Of a stretch of DNA of 25,410 bases, positions 7,085-16,309 are shown one piece after another (position 1 is the first letter of the stretch; the number at the start of each line of letters is the position of its first letter). The stretch spans positions 1 to 25,410 of the forward strand of contig DDXV01000073.1 of NCBI GenBank assembly GCA_002347815.1, read 5' to 3'. The notes beneath the pieces are model-generated. The model was not told the DNA's origin. It did no database searches and was given only the letters and a program-made list of their open reading frames with translations. Source of the stretch: Syntrophaceae bacterium UBA2251. GTDB taxonomy: Bacteria > Desulfobacterota > Syntrophia > Syntrophales > UBA2251. Both the position numbers and the translations under genes were made by a program.

Positions 7085-7809
7085 ATGCATGAGGCGCCGA
7101 TGAAAAGGTTTGTTTTGCCGATCGCGGTCGGACTGCTCATCCTGTTCGGTCTTTCGACAGCGGTCTTCTCCCTGCGCGAAGACGCCGTGGTGGTGGCCCG
7201 CTTTTTGTCCCCCGAGCTGGACCGCGGCGCACCGCCCGGATGGAGCCTGGACCGGAAGGCGGGAACCCCGGTCATCCGTTTCGAACGCGACGGGGGCGCC
7301 TACGCCCTGAACCTCGTCAGCGACCGCCATTCGGCCTTCGGGATCAGCCGCCCCCTGCGCGTCAACGTCCGGGAGTATCCCTACCTGAACTGGCGCTGGA
7401 AGGTGGCCCGCCTGCCGAAGGGCGGCGACGTCCGCAAGGCCGGCGCCAACGACCAGGCAAGTCAGCTTTACGTCGCCTTCACCCCCGTCGGTCTCCAGGC
7501 GCGTCTGAACGCCCCCGTGGTCGGTTATATCTGGGACAACGAAGCCCCCCCAAGGGCCTGGCCGTCCAAAGCCCCTACCGCCTCCTGGGAAAGGTCCGCT
7601 ACATCGTCCTCAGGAACAAGACCGACGAGCTCGGCCGGTGGCACATGGAAAAACGGAACGTCTACGAGGACTACAAGCGACTGTTCAGGGAAATCAAGGG
7701 CGGCGAACCCCAGGGGACCACGCAGGGCGTCCAGATCTACATCAATTCCCAGAACACCCGCAGCGAGGCGGAGGCCGCGCTGGGGGAAATCTATTTCTCG
7801 AAGCGGTAA
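7085..7809 (+). pseudogene. DUF3047-family exported protein, frameshifted at a C7 run
   Basis: The gene is split by one frameshift. The first part starts at ATG 7085 or, better, ATG 7100 (GAGG five bases upstream), with a signal peptide or membrane anchor (residues about 3-24 of the shorter form). It runs through NWRWKVARLPKGGD and QLYVAFTP to VVGYIWDNEAP. At a run of seven C (7545-7551) the family sequence leaves this frame and continues in another as KGLAVQSPYRLLGKVRYIVL, ending in the DUF3047 signature GVQIYINSQNTRSEAEAALG near 7809. One C too few or two too many restores a protein of about 235 residues. The function of DUF3047 is unknown. The reading-frame loss may be real, phase-variable, or a homopolymer sequencing error. 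Confidence 0.8.
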
Positions 7810-7927
7810 GCCCGACGACGCGCCCGCCCCCGGGAAAGCCCCCCTTTTTCCGCCGGATGTGCTATGGTGCCCCCGGGGATGGGCATGATCCGCCTCATTC
7901 CCGGAATGAAACCCAGGATGAACCGCC

Positions 7928-10900
7928 ATGTCCCTCACCGACACCCCCAAGCGGGGCTGGATCGGGCTGGTCGCGGCCCTGGCACTGGCAGGCATCGCCG
8001 CGGCGGTCCTCTACATCCAGTTGCCGAGACTGCTGGACCCGGAGCGCTACCGGACCGAAATCCTGCAAGCCGCCCGGAAGCACCTGCATCGCGACCTGAC
8101 GTTCTCCCGGGCCGAATTCTCCTGCCGTCCCGTCCCCGCACTCACTATCCAAGGGCTGAAGATCACCGACCGGGACGGCGCCTCCCCGCTCCTGTCCGTT
8201 GAAAAGGCCTCCCTGCACCCGGCCCTCCTGCCCCTGCTGCGCGGCCGGGTCGTCCTCAAGTCCCTGACGCTTGACCGCCCCCGCCTGTTCGTCGTCCGCG
8301 GCCCGGACGGGCGCTTCAACATCGCGGACCTCCTGGAGGGTCCCCCGACCGACCCGGTGCGGCAATGGCGCATCCGCGACGGGCAGGCCGTCTTTCTGGA
8401 CCGGCGGGCCGGCCAAAACGGTCACGTGACGACCCTGGCGGGCGTGAATCTGCGGATTGACGACTGGCGCCGGGGGAAAAAAACGGCCCTCCGGCTCGAA
8501 AGTCGCCTGTCCGCCCGTTCCCTGTCCCGGGCGGCCCCTGCCTTTGCACACGCAGGCGCAGGTCCCCCGGGGGGTCAGGGGCCGGAACCGCCGCCGGCCA
8601 CCCTGAGCCTGAACGGGACGATGACCCTGGCCGGCCGCGACGAGCCGCTGTCCGCCAGCCGGTTCGACGGCCGCCTGCGGCTGATGGGGCTCTCGCTGGA
8701 TCAGTTCCGGCCCTACGGGGCGGCCTTCGGCGCGCCAACGGCGGCGGGTCGCCTGGACCTGTCGTTGACCGGGCAGGGGGCGGCCGACCGCTTCGATGTG
8801 CGGGTCGAGGCGGCGCTCGCGGCGCCGAACGTCTCCTGGCCGGCGGTCTTTTCACGGCCCCTGACCCCGGACGGGGTTCGCATCCGCGGCCGTCTGACGC
8901 GTGCACCGGGGCAATGGGCCCTCGACGGCGCCCGGGTCGACGTCGATCGCCTTCGCCTGGAAGGCGGCTTCCGCCTGCACGCGCTCGACACCCGCGACCC
9001 GATCCTGTCCGCACGCGTATCGATCCCCCGCCTGAGCCTGGCGGAGGCGAAGCCCTACATCCCCTTCGGCCTCCTTCCCCGGGACACGGGAAACTTTTTC
9101 CGGAACACCCTCCGCCAGGCCGTCTTCACCGACGTCACGGGGCGTCTCCAGGGACGCCTCAGCCGGATCCGGCAGATGGACCGGGGCGACAACGCCCGGG
9201 TGCTGGCCGTGCGCTCGCGGGTGGACCGGGGAACCCTCTCCTTCGGTCCGGACATCCCGCTTGTTCAGGACGTCGCCGGTCAGATCCGCCTGGAAGGGAC
9301 GGACATCCTGTTCGAGGGGATGACCGGCCGCATCGGCGCCTCGCCGTTCCGCCTGGACGGCCGGATCACGGACTACCCCCTCGACGCCCCGTCGCGCTAC
9401 CCGCTTACCGCGACCCTGAATCCGCGGCCCGGGGAGGTCAAGTGGCTGCTGGGGGAGGCGGGCGGGCGTCTCCAATATTCCGGCGCATCGGTCATGCAGC
9501 TGTCTGGCGACGGCGCCGCCGGCGACTATCGCCTGACCGGGGCGTGGGACGCCACCGCCGCCGATTATCAATTCCCCGGCATCCTGACCAAGCCCGCCGG
9601 GGTTTCCAACCGGATCCGCGCGGTCCTGCGGTTTCCGCCCGGGTCCGTCCGGATCCAGGACATGAAGTTCGATCTGGCGGCCCTTTCGGCCACCGTCAGC
9701 GGCGTCATTCCCCTCGACCGGGACGGACGCCTCCGCCTGAACGTCCGGACCGGGGCGCTGCCCATCGAACAGATGGCGCCGTACATTCCCCGTCTGAAGC
9801 CCTACGCGCCGTCCGGCAAGATCCGCCTGAACCTCGGCGCCCGGGGCGGTGCGGGGGCAGAGACGCTCCGCTGGCGGGGAAGGATCTCGGTCGCGGATGC
9901 CGGCTTCCGGCCGCCGGCCGGCCTGAAGCCGGTCCGGGACCTGAACGGCACCCTGGTTCTGACGGGGACCGGCCTTGCCGCAGACGATCTCTCCGCCCGA
10001 CTGGGCCGCACTTCGGTCGCGGCGTCCCTGCGCCTGGACGACTGGACAAACCCGGCCCTCCAGGTGGGTCTCCGGGCCCCCCGGCTGGATCTGGCCGATG
10101 CCGGTCTGACCCACCCCCGGCAGGACGTGTCGCTCCGGGACGTGGACCTCAGGGCCGACTACCGGAACGACGCCTGGCAGATCCGGAACCTGTCCGCCAC
10201 GCTGAACCAAACGACGCTCCAGGCCCAGGGGGTGATCCAGGAAAAACCCGAGCCCCGCGCCGACCTGGTCCTGTCCTTCCCGTTCCTCGATGTCGACGAT
10301 GTGGCGCCCCTGACCGAGATCGAGGGCGAAGGCTGGACGGCGCAGGCCGGTCCCCGCCCCTGGACGGTCGTCCTCAAGGCCGAAAGCGGCCGGAACAAGG
10401 CGCTGACCTTCAGCAACCTCTCCGCCCGCATCCGCTATGAGAACGACCGGATCGACATCGCCGACGGCGAGGTCGACCTCTTCGGCGGCAAGGCGCAGGC
10501 GGAAGGCCGGATCGACCTGACGCAGGCGGGGCGGCCGGCCTACGACACCCGCTTCTCCCTGACGGGCGCCAGCGCGGAACAGGCGACGGCGGCTTTAGAG
10601 ATGCCGGACGGTTTCGTCACCGGGACGTTCACCCTGGGGGGACAGGTCCAGGCCGCCGGGTCCGCGCGGGAAGACCTGATCCGGACGGCCTCGGGAACGC
10701 TGAATTTCAAGGCCAAAGACGGCATGATCCGGAAATTTGCCGTCCTGTCCAAGATCTTTTCGATCCTGAACGTTTCACAACTGTTCAAGTTCCAACTGCC
10801 CGACATGGTGAGCGGCGGCATGCCCTACAGCCGGATCACGGCCCGTCTCTCCCTGGCGGACGGCGTGATCGTGACGGAGGATCTGTTCATCCGGAGCAAC

Positions 10901-11212
10901 GCGATGAACATCTCGGTGGTGGGAAAAACGGATCTCGTCAAGGGGGTGACGGAACAGACCGTCGGCGTGCAGCCGCTCCAGACGGTGGACAAGGTCGTGC
11001 GCCGCATCCCCGTCGTCGGCTGGATCCTCTCGGGCGAGGATGGCCGGGTGCTGACGGTCTATTTCGAGGCCCGGGGTCCCCTCGCCGATCCCGTCGTCCG
11101 GGCCGTCCCCGTCCGGTTCCTGTCCAAGGGCCTTCTGGATACGTTCCGGAACCTCTTCCAGCTCCCAGCCCGGCTCTTCACCGACACGGGCGAGGTCCTC
11201 CTCGGCCGCTAA
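7928..11212 (+). CDS. AsmA-family protein, large inner-membrane-anchored
   Basis: A 1094-residue protein with one N-terminal membrane helix (about residues 12-32) and a long periplasmic region built from repeated beta-strands, as in the AsmA/YhdP/TamB group of bridge-like proteins that are thought to move phospholipids between inner and outer membrane. The N-terminal AsmA domain is recognisable from YIQLPRLLDPERYR through LTIQGLKITD and FNIADLLEG. The AsmA-like C-terminal domain is near residues 915-1040 (GTLNFKAKDGMIRKFAVLSK). Lipid transport is the family's proposed role, not something visible here. An AGGATGAA sequence precedes ATG 7928. The gene ends in an overlapping stop with nfi on the other strand. 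Composition matches its neighbours. Confidence 0.88.
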   Translation: MSLTDTPKRGWIGLVAALALAGIAAAVLYIQLPRLLDPERYRTEILQAARKHLHRDLTFSRAEFSCRPVPALTIQGLKITDRDGASPLLSVEKASLHPALLPLLRGRVVLKSLTLDRPRLFVVRGPDGRFNIADLLEGPPTDPVRQWRIRDGQAVFLDRRAGQNGHVTTLAGVNLRIDDWRRGKKTALRLESRLSARSLSRAAPAFAHAGAGPPGGQGPEPPPATLSLNGTMTLAGRDEPLSASRFDGRLRLMGLSLDQFRPYGAAFGAPTAAGRLDLSLTGQGAADRFDVRVEAALAAPNVSWPAVFSRPLTPDGVRIRGRLTRAPGQWALDGARVDVDRLRLEGGFRLHALDTRDPILSARVSIPRLSLAEAKPYIPFGLLPRDTGNFFRNTLRQAVFTDVTGRLQGRLSRIRQMDRGDNARVLAVRSRVDRGTLSFGPDIPLVQDVAGQIRLEGTDILFEGMTGRIGASPFRLDGRITDYPLDAPSRYPLTATLNPRPGEVKWLLGEAGGRLQYSGASVMQLSGDGAAGDYRLTGAWDATAADYQFPGILTKPAGVSNRIRAVLRFPPGSVRIQDMKFDLAALSATVSGVIPLDRDGRLRLNVRTGALPIEQMAPYIPRLKPYAPSGKIRLNLGARGGAGAETLRWRGRISVADAGFRPPAGLKPVRDLNGTLVLTGTGLAADDLSARLGRTSVAASLRLDDWTNPALQVGLRAPRLDLADAGLTHPRQDVSLRDVDLRADYRNDAWQIRNLSATLNQTTLQAQGVIQEKPEPRADLVLSFPFLDVDDVAPLTEIEGEGWTAQAGPRPWTVVLKAESGRNKALTFSNLSARIRYENDRIDIADGEVDLFGGKAQAEGRIDLTQAGRPAYDTRFSLTGASAEQATAALEMPDGFVTGTFTLGGQVQAAGSAREDLIRTASGTLNFKAKDGMIRKFAVLSKIFSILNVSQLFKFQLPDMVSGGMPYSRITARLSLADGVIVTEDLFIRSNAMNISVVGKTDLVKGVTEQTVGVQPLQTVDKVVRRIPVVGWILSGEDGRVLTVYFEARGPLADPVVRAVPVRFLSKGLLDTFRNLFQLPARLFTDTGEVLLGR

Positions 11213-11883
11213 GCCTCCCGGCGCAGGCGGTTCACGAGCAGGTGCGCCCGCCGCGTCGGTTCCGGCAGACGGTAATTCCGGCAGCAGGCCAGGACCACCG
11301 CCGCCGCCGTCTCCACGGCGATCCGATGGCCCGGCGAAACGAAGAGCGGGTTCGTCCGCCGCTTCGTCCTCAGGACCGTCCCGACGATGCGGTCGTCGAG
11401 GGTCAGGTCGGACCGGCTTCCCGGCGCCTCCCCCACCGGATCGAACGTCCCACACAGGCGGGTTTTGGCGCAGCCGATCGTCGGGAGGTCGAGCCACAAG
11501 CCCAGGTGAGACGCCAGGCCGATGCCACGGGGATGGGCGATGCCCTGTCCGTCGAAGAGGATCAGGTCCGGCGGCTCGGCGAGCCGGCCCAGGGCCGCCA
11601 GCATGACCGGCCCCTCCCGGAAGCTGAGGAGCCCGGGGATGTAGGGGAACGTGACCCGCCCCACCCCATGGGCCTCCTCCTTCACGACCAGGTCCGGGTA
11701 GGTCAGGACCACGACGGCGGCGAAGAAACGGTCGCTTCCGCGATCATAGGAGACGTCCGCGCCAGCCACGGTCCGGACGACGCCGGGCAGGGCATCCGCC
11801 AGGACCAGCCGCCGCCGCAGGGCCTGCTGGATGCCGACGGCCTCCCGGGGATCGCAATCCCAGCGATGCCGCGTCTCGATCAT
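11209..11883 (-). CDS. nfi: Endonuclease V (deoxyinosine 3' endonuclease)
   Basis: A 224-residue repair enzyme that nicks DNA one nucleotide 3' of deoxyinosine. The family motifs are all present: GADVSYD with catalytic Asp43, YIPGLLSFREGP (residues 81-92) with Glu90, and LILFDGQGIAHPRGIGLASH with Asp111, followed by the lysine-containing GCAKTRLCG. The length equals the usual size of about 223 residues when the ATG at 11883 is used; that start has an AGGGGGAA ribosome-binding site seven bases away, whereas an upstream TTG at 11910 has none. Its stop codon overlaps that of the AsmA gene (11209-11212), so the two transcripts converge with no room for a separate terminator. Confidence 0.93.
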   Translation of the reverse strand: MIETRHRWDCDPREAVGIQQALRRRLVLADALPGVVRTVAGADVSYDRGSDRFFAAVVVLTYPDLVVKEEAHGVGRVTFPYIPGLLSFREGPVMLAALGRLAEPPDLILFDGQGIAHPRGIGLASHLGLWLDLPTIGCAKTRLCGTFDPVGEAPGSRSDLTLDDRIVGTVLRTKRRTNPLFVSPGHRIAVETAAAVVLACCRNYRLPEPTRRAHLLVNRLRREA

Positions 11884-12230
11884 GCCGATTCCCCCTGATC
11901 CGTCGCGCAACCCGGACCCCCGTTGCCGTCAGGCGCGCACGGGAGGTTTGATGGATTGAATGTTCAAATCGCGGCCGGATTCCGCCTGGCCGATTTTCCA
12001 TCCCCCCTCTACCACGAAGCAGAGGGCGGTCAAACGGAATTTTGCATCCCTCCGCCTCAACGGGCAGATCCCCCTTGACATTTTCACGCCTTAGTACTAT
12101 CCGAAATCAAAATCACATCGGACGGACATCCACGAACGACCGCGCACGCCGGGAGACCCCGGCGGCGGATGCGGATCAGCGTCATCGAATCGGGAGGCGT
12201 GTTTTCAAGCCCGGCGGACGGAAAGGCGGA
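11884..12230. promoter_or_regulatory. Divergent region between nfi and the kinase gene, with candidate kinase promoter
   Basis: This stretch holds the start signals of two divergent genes and no credible gene. A perfect TTGACA lies at 12075-12080 on the plus strand; the -10 is ambiguous (TATCCG at 12098-12103 with 17-base spacing, or TACTAT at 12095-12100 with 14). A TTGAA-TG-TTCAA near-palindrome is at 11956-11967 and a CCCTCT/AGAGGG inverted repeat at 12005-12026. An open frame from 12042 continues into the kinase gene, but it would begin upstream of this promoter and has no recognisable domain. Confidence 0.5.
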
Positions 12231-14756
12231 ATGCACACGGCGGCGAGCTCGACCCCCAACCCGGAAAAAACGCTCGGCAACCTGCACAGCCTGATGCGCT
12301 CGCTGCTCGCGGCCATTCCGCATGCGGTCATCGGTCTGAAGGACCGGCGTATCGTTTTCGCCAATCCCGCCGTCAAAACGGTCTTCGGCTGGCGGCCGGA
12401 AGAGCTCATCGGCCAGACGACCCGGATCCTGTATCGCTCCGACCGCGACTACGAAGAGGTCGCGCGCCGTTTTTATCCCATCCTGGCCAACCGGAAAACC
12501 TACCAGGCGGAATTTCCCTGCCGCCGCAAGGATCAGCGCGACATCACCTGCATGCTCAGCGCCGCCCGCGTCGGCAGCCGGCTCCGGGAGCGGATGATCA
12601 TCGTGACCTACGAGGACATCACGCGCCGCCAGGAAGACCGGGAGGCCCTGCGGGAGAGCGAACAGTTCCTCAAGATGATCCTCTCGGGATCGCCGATCGC
12701 CACCTTCGTCATCGGGCGCGACCACCGGATCATGTTCTGGAACCGGGCCCTGGAGGAACTGACGAAGATTCCCGCCCGGAAGGTGGTCGGCACCCGGCAG
12801 CAGTGGCGGGCCTTCTACCGGAGCCGGCGGCCCTGCATGGCCGACCTGATCGTCGATCAGGCCCACGAGACCATCGCCCAGTGGTACGCCGGGACGTTCA
12901 GCAAGTCGAACCTGATCGAGGACGCCTACGAGGCGACCGACCATTTCCCGGCGCTCGGAGAGGGGGGGAAGTGGCTGCGCTTCACCGCGGCGGCGATCCG
13001 CAATTCCGAGGGGCAGCTCGTCGGGGCCATCGAAACCCTGGAGGACATCACCCAGCGCCAGAGCGCCGAAGAGGCCCTGCGGAAGGCCCACGAGCATCTG
13101 GAACTGCGCGTCCAGGAGCGCACCGCCGCCTTGGTCCGGGTCAGCGACGCCCTGCAGGCGGAGCTGGCTGAGCGCAGGCGCGCCGAGGGGGCGCTGAAGC
13201 AGACGACCGACCAGTTGTCCCTGATCCTCGAATCGCTCCCGATCGTTTCCTTTACCTGCCGGCCCCGGGGGCGGTACCCGTTCACGTTCGTCAGCAGCAC
13301 GATCGAGGAGCTGACCGGCTATGCGCCCCGCCAGTTCCTGGAGAAGGCGGGCTTCTGGCAGGACCGCCTCCACCCGGACGACCGGTCCCGCGTCCTGGCC
13401 GAACTCAAGGCCGGCATGAAGAGCGGGACCCTGCACACCCGCTACCGCTTCCAGATCGCGGATGACGGCTATCGCTGGTTCTCCGACAACCGGCGCCTGA
13501 TCACGCTTCCCGACGGCGCCTCCCAGCACATCGTCGGCGCCTGGCAAGACATCACCGAGGAAACGCGCATGCGCCAGGAGGCGGAGCTGCGCATGCAGCA
13601 GATGATCCAGACCCACAAGCTGACGGCCTTGGGCGAGGTGGTCGCCGGCGTGGCGCACGAGATCAACAATCCGGTCAGCTTCATCGCCTACAACGCCCCG
13701 CTCCTCGAAGAGATCTGGTCGGTCCTGGAGCCGCTCCTGGCGGATCTGGGGCCCGAGCGGCGCGGCGGGAACGTGGGAACCCTCTCCTTCGAGGAGGTTT
13801 CCTGCAACATGCGGGAGATCATCGAAGCCCTCAAGATCTCCTCCAACCGCATCAGCCGCGTGATCTCGAGCCTGAAGGATTTCGCCCGCGCGGACGAGCC
13901 GGCCAGGACGAAGCCCGTCCAGATCAGCGAGGTCATCCAGGGCGCGCTCACGATCGTGGGCGCCCAGGTGCGCAAGACCGTCTCCCGGATCGAACTGGCC
14001 GTCGAGGACAACCTGCCGTTGCTGAGGGGGCACTTCCAGAAGATCGAACAGGTCATCACGAACCTGCTCATCAACGCCCACCAGGCCATGCCGCCCGGCC
14101 GCAAGGGCACGGTCCGGATCACCGCCCGCCACGTGAAATCCCTGTCCGCCCTGGCGATCGAGATCGAGGACAACGGACGGGGCATGGAGCGGGAGGTTTT
14201 GAGCCATCTGTTCGACCCGTTCTTCACCACACGGCGGGACTGGGGGGGGACGGGTCTGGGGCTCTCCATCTCCTACGGTCTGATCCGGGAGCACAACGGC
14301 CTGATCGGCGTCCTGTCCCGTCCGGGAATGGGAAGCCGCTTTCTCATCCTCCTGCCGCTGAACGGGCAGAGCAAGATCGAACTGCGTCCGGCCATGCTCT
14401 GCGTGGACCACGACCGGGGCTTCGTCAGCCGGTTGAAGGCGAATTTCGTGGACGCCGTCGAGTATCCCTTGACAAGCGATTGCCGTCCGGGGGATATTGT
14501 CGCCCATCTGCTGGAGCACCCGGAGATCGATCTGGTGCTGGCCAAAATCGACCTGCCCGGCGAGGGAGGCTGGGCCGTGCTGGACCAGATCAAGCGTCGC
14601 TTTCCCCTGCTGCCCGTCATCCTCTACTCCTGGCGGCCGGGGGCCGGCGAGCGAAAGCCGGAAGACGGCCCGCGGGCCGACTTCATCCTGAAAAAACCGT
14701 TTCGCATCGATCAGCTCCAGAAAATCATCCGCGAAACGAGGAGGCAGCGTTTATGA
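12231..14756 (+). CDS. Soluble triple-PAS histidine kinase with pseudo-receiver domain
   Basis: An 841-residue cytoplasmic sensor kinase with no membrane segment. Order of domains: PAS 1 (about 22-130, AIPHAVIGLKDRRIVFANPA), PAS 2 (about 145-285), a short coiled coil (about 285-325, HEHLELRVQERTAALVRVSD), PAS 3 (about 330-445, FTFVSSTIEELTGY), HisKA with phospho-acceptor His476 in GVAHEINNP, and the HATPase domain with N box (NLLINAHQAM), G1 (DNGRGM) and G2 (GGTGLGLSI). The last 120 residues have a receiver fold (start AMLCVDHD, end FILKKPF), but the phospho-acceptor position is Lys772 in DLVLAKIDLP, so this domain should not be phosphorylated in the usual way. ATG 12231 is chosen because the domain architecture and the promoter at 12075 both lie so as to exclude an upstream start. 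It overlaps its response regulator by ATGA. Confidence 0.88.
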   Translation: MHTAASSTPNPEKTLGNLHSLMRSLLAAIPHAVIGLKDRRIVFANPAVKTVFGWRPEELIGQTTRILYRSDRDYEEVARRFYPILANRKTYQAEFPCRRKDQRDITCMLSAARVGSRLRERMIIVTYEDITRRQEDREALRESEQFLKMILSGSPIATFVIGRDHRIMFWNRALEELTKIPARKVVGTRQQWRAFYRSRRPCMADLIVDQAHETIAQWYAGTFSKSNLIEDAYEATDHFPALGEGGKWLRFTAAAIRNSEGQLVGAIETLEDITQRQSAEEALRKAHEHLELRVQERTAALVRVSDALQAELAERRRAEGALKQTTDQLSLILESLPIVSFTCRPRGRYPFTFVSSTIEELTGYAPRQFLEKAGFWQDRLHPDDRSRVLAELKAGMKSGTLHTRYRFQIADDGYRWFSDNRRLITLPDGASQHIVGAWQDITEETRMRQEAELRMQQMIQTHKLTALGEVVAGVAHEINNPVSFIAYNAPLLEEIWSVLEPLLADLGPERRGGNVGTLSFEEVSCNMREIIEALKISSNRISRVISSLKDFARADEPARTKPVQISEVIQGALTIVGAQVRKTVSRIELAVEDNLPLLRGHFQKIEQVITNLLINAHQAMPPGRKGTVRITARHVKSLSALAIEIEDNGRGMEREVLSHLFDPFFTTRRDWGGTGLGLSISYGLIREHNGLIGVLSRPGMGSRFLILLPLNGQSKIELRPAMLCVDHDRGFVSRLKANFVDAVEYPLTSDCRPGDIVAHLLEHPEIDLVLAKIDLPGEGGWAVLDQIKRRFPLLPVILYSWRPGAGERKPEDGPRADFILKKPFRIDQLQKIIRETRRQRL

Positions 14757-16114
14757 GAATTCTGGTCGTCGATGATGAAGCCCTCGCCCTGACGTCCGTG
14801 CAGCGACTGCTGCGCTGGCGGGGCTACCCGGATGTGGAGATCTGCGACAGCGGCCGCGAGGCGATCCGGAAGATCCGGGAAGAGGCGTTCGATATCGTCA
14901 TCCTCGACCTCCTGATGCCCGAGGTGGACGGCATGCAGGTCCTCGAGGCGACCAAGCCCTATCGCCCCGAGACGGAATTCATCATCCTGACCGCGGTGGA
15001 CGACATCCCCACGACGGTGCGGGCCATTCGTCTGGGCGCCTACGATTATCTGGTCAAGCCCACGGAAAACGAACTGCTGCTCCTGTCGGTGGAACGGGCC
15101 TATGAGCACAAGGGGCTGGTGGCCGGCCTGTCGGCCTCCGTCCGGAAGGCGCCGGCGGAGATGCCCCCGGCCTTCGCCGAAACGGTCACCCGCCATCCCC
15201 AGATGATGTCCCTGATCTCCTACGCCCAGGTCATGGCGCGGAGCGGGAACCCCATTCTGATCACCGGGGAATCGGGAACGGGCAAGGAGCTGATCGCCCG
15301 CGGGATCCACCGGGCCGGACCCCGGCCGGAAGGACCGTTCGTCGCCGTCAACGTCTCCGCCATCCCGGCCCCCATGTTCGAGAGCCAGTTCTTCGGCCAC
15401 ACCCGCGGGGCCTTCACCGGCGCGGAAACGAACCACACGGGGTATTTCGCCCAGGCCGACGGGGGGGCGCTGTTTCTGGATGAAATCGGCAACCTCCCCT
15501 TCGATTTACAGGCCAAGCTTCTGCGCGTCCTCGAGGAGAAGTCCTTCGTGCCCCTGGGGGGAACCCGGCCGGTGCGGGTGGAGGTGCGGATTGTCTCCGC
15601 GACCAATACCGATCTCGACCAGGCCTGCCGGGAGGGGCGCTTCCGCCTGGACCTGCTCTACCGCCTCAAGCCGGTCCAGATCCACCTGCCCCCGCTGCGG
15701 GAGCGCACCGACGACATTCCGCTCCTGGCCTCCCATTTTCTGGCCCAGGCCGCCGAGCGCCACGGCCGGGACGTCCGGAGCTTCAGCCCCGAGGCGATGG
15801 ACCTGCTGATGCGCCGGGACTATCCGGGCAACATTCGGGAGCTGGCCCAGGTCGTCGAAAACGCCGTGCTCCTGGCCGAGTCGAGCGTCATCCTGCCCCA
15901 TCACTTAGGCGCGACGAGCCCCCAGCCGTCCCTGTTCGCCCGCCGCCTGAACACGCTCAAGGACAACACCGACACCCACATCGCCTATGTCCTCGCCCAT
16001 ACCCGGGGGAACCGCCGCCAGGCCGCCGAGATCCTGGGGGTCACGGTCCGTCAGCTCCAGCGCCAACTGGCCCGGATGAAGCGTGATCCCCGCTGGGAAG
16101 GGCAGGTTCGATAG
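14753..16114 (+). CDS. NtrC-family sigma-54-dependent response regulator
   Basis: A 453-residue transcription activator. The N-terminal receiver has the acidic pair Asp7/Asp8, phospho-acceptor Asp52 in VILDLLMP and the conserved Lys in YLVKPT. The AAA+ domain (about 160-385) has Walker A GESGTGKE from residue 172, the sigma-54-contacting GAFTGA loop at 219-224, Walker B GALFLDEIG and the arginine-containing RFRLDLLYRL. The C-terminus ends in a Fis-type helix-turn-helix (GNRRQAAEILGVTVRQLQRQL). All parts needed to drive sigma-54 RNA polymerase are intact. The start ATG overlaps the kinase stop codon and is preceded by GAGGAGG (14738-14744), so kinase and regulator are translationally coupled and are almost certainly cognate partners. 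Its targets are not evident; I found no convincing -24/-12 promoter in the window. Confidence 0.93.
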   Translation: MRILVVDDEALALTSVQRLLRWRGYPDVEICDSGREAIRKIREEAFDIVILDLLMPEVDGMQVLEATKPYRPETEFIILTAVDDIPTTVRAIRLGAYDYLVKPTENELLLLSVERAYEHKGLVAGLSASVRKAPAEMPPAFAETVTRHPQMMSLISYAQVMARSGNPILITGESGTGKELIARGIHRAGPRPEGPFVAVNVSAIPAPMFESQFFGHTRGAFTGAETNHTGYFAQADGGALFLDEIGNLPFDLQAKLLRVLEEKSFVPLGGTRPVRVEVRIVSATNTDLDQACREGRFRLDLLYRLKPVQIHLPPLRERTDDIPLLASHFLAQAAERHGRDVRSFSPEAMDLLMRRDYPGNIRELAQVVENAVLLAESSVILPHHLGATSPQPSLFARRLNTLKDNTDTHIAYVLAHTRGNRRQAAEILGVTVRQLQRQLARMKRDPRWEGQVR

Positions 16115-16133
16115 GCGGAAACGCAAATAAACC

Positions 16134-16162
16134 TTGACATTCCCGTTGGAGAAGCCTACAAG
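16134..16162 (+). promoter_or_regulatory. Promoter upstream of the helicase leader
   Basis: TTGACA (16134-16139), 17 bases, TACAAG (16157-16162; four of six). It lies 20 bp after the response-regulator stop codon and some 180 bp before the helicase ATG. Transcription from it would begin near 16169 and reach the terminator at 16199 almost at once. Confidence 0.55.
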
Positions 16163-16198
16163 GGCACAGTTTTTAGAGCCGGTTTTGGTCCACGATGT

Positions 16199-16236
16199 TC
16201 CCCAGAGCCTGTCCAGAGGCCGCTGGGGATTTTTTT
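16199..16236 (+). terminator. Intrinsic terminator between response regulator and helicase
   Basis: TCCCCAG (16199-16205) pairs with CTGGGGA (16223-16229); inside, GCCT (16207-16210) pairs with AGGC (16217-16220); seven T follow (16230-16236). It can end the kinase-regulator operon, and it also lies within the leader expected from the promoter at 16134, where it would act as an attenuator or make an RNA of about 65 nucleotides. Confidence 0.85.
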
Positions 16237-16275
16237 GGTCTCTTCCGGGAACATCCCGATGCTTAAAGGGAAAAC

Positions 16276-16309
16276 GGCAACAGGCGGACCCGGGGTCCGG
16301 AAGGTTGCC
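16276..16309 (+). promoter_or_regulatory. Second stem-loop in the helicase 5' leader
   Basis: GGCAAC (16276-16281) pairs with GTTGCC (16304-16309); within it CGGACC (16285-16290) pairs with GGTCCG (16294-16299). It is followed by an A-rich purine tract and the ribosome-binding site AAGGTGA (16331-16337). There is no T run, so it is a leader structure rather than a terminator; it may affect translation or be a target of the helicase itself. Confidence 0.55.

Noticed and set aside
12042..12230. Extension of the kinase to ATG 12042
   Set aside because: The added 63 residues show no domain, are Arg/Thr-rich and would begin upstream of the likely promoter at 12075-12103.
12084..14519. Minus-strand open frame of about 810 codons opposite the kinase gene
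   Set aside because: The kinase domains on the plus strand are complete; the antisense product has no domain and the biased composition of a shadow.
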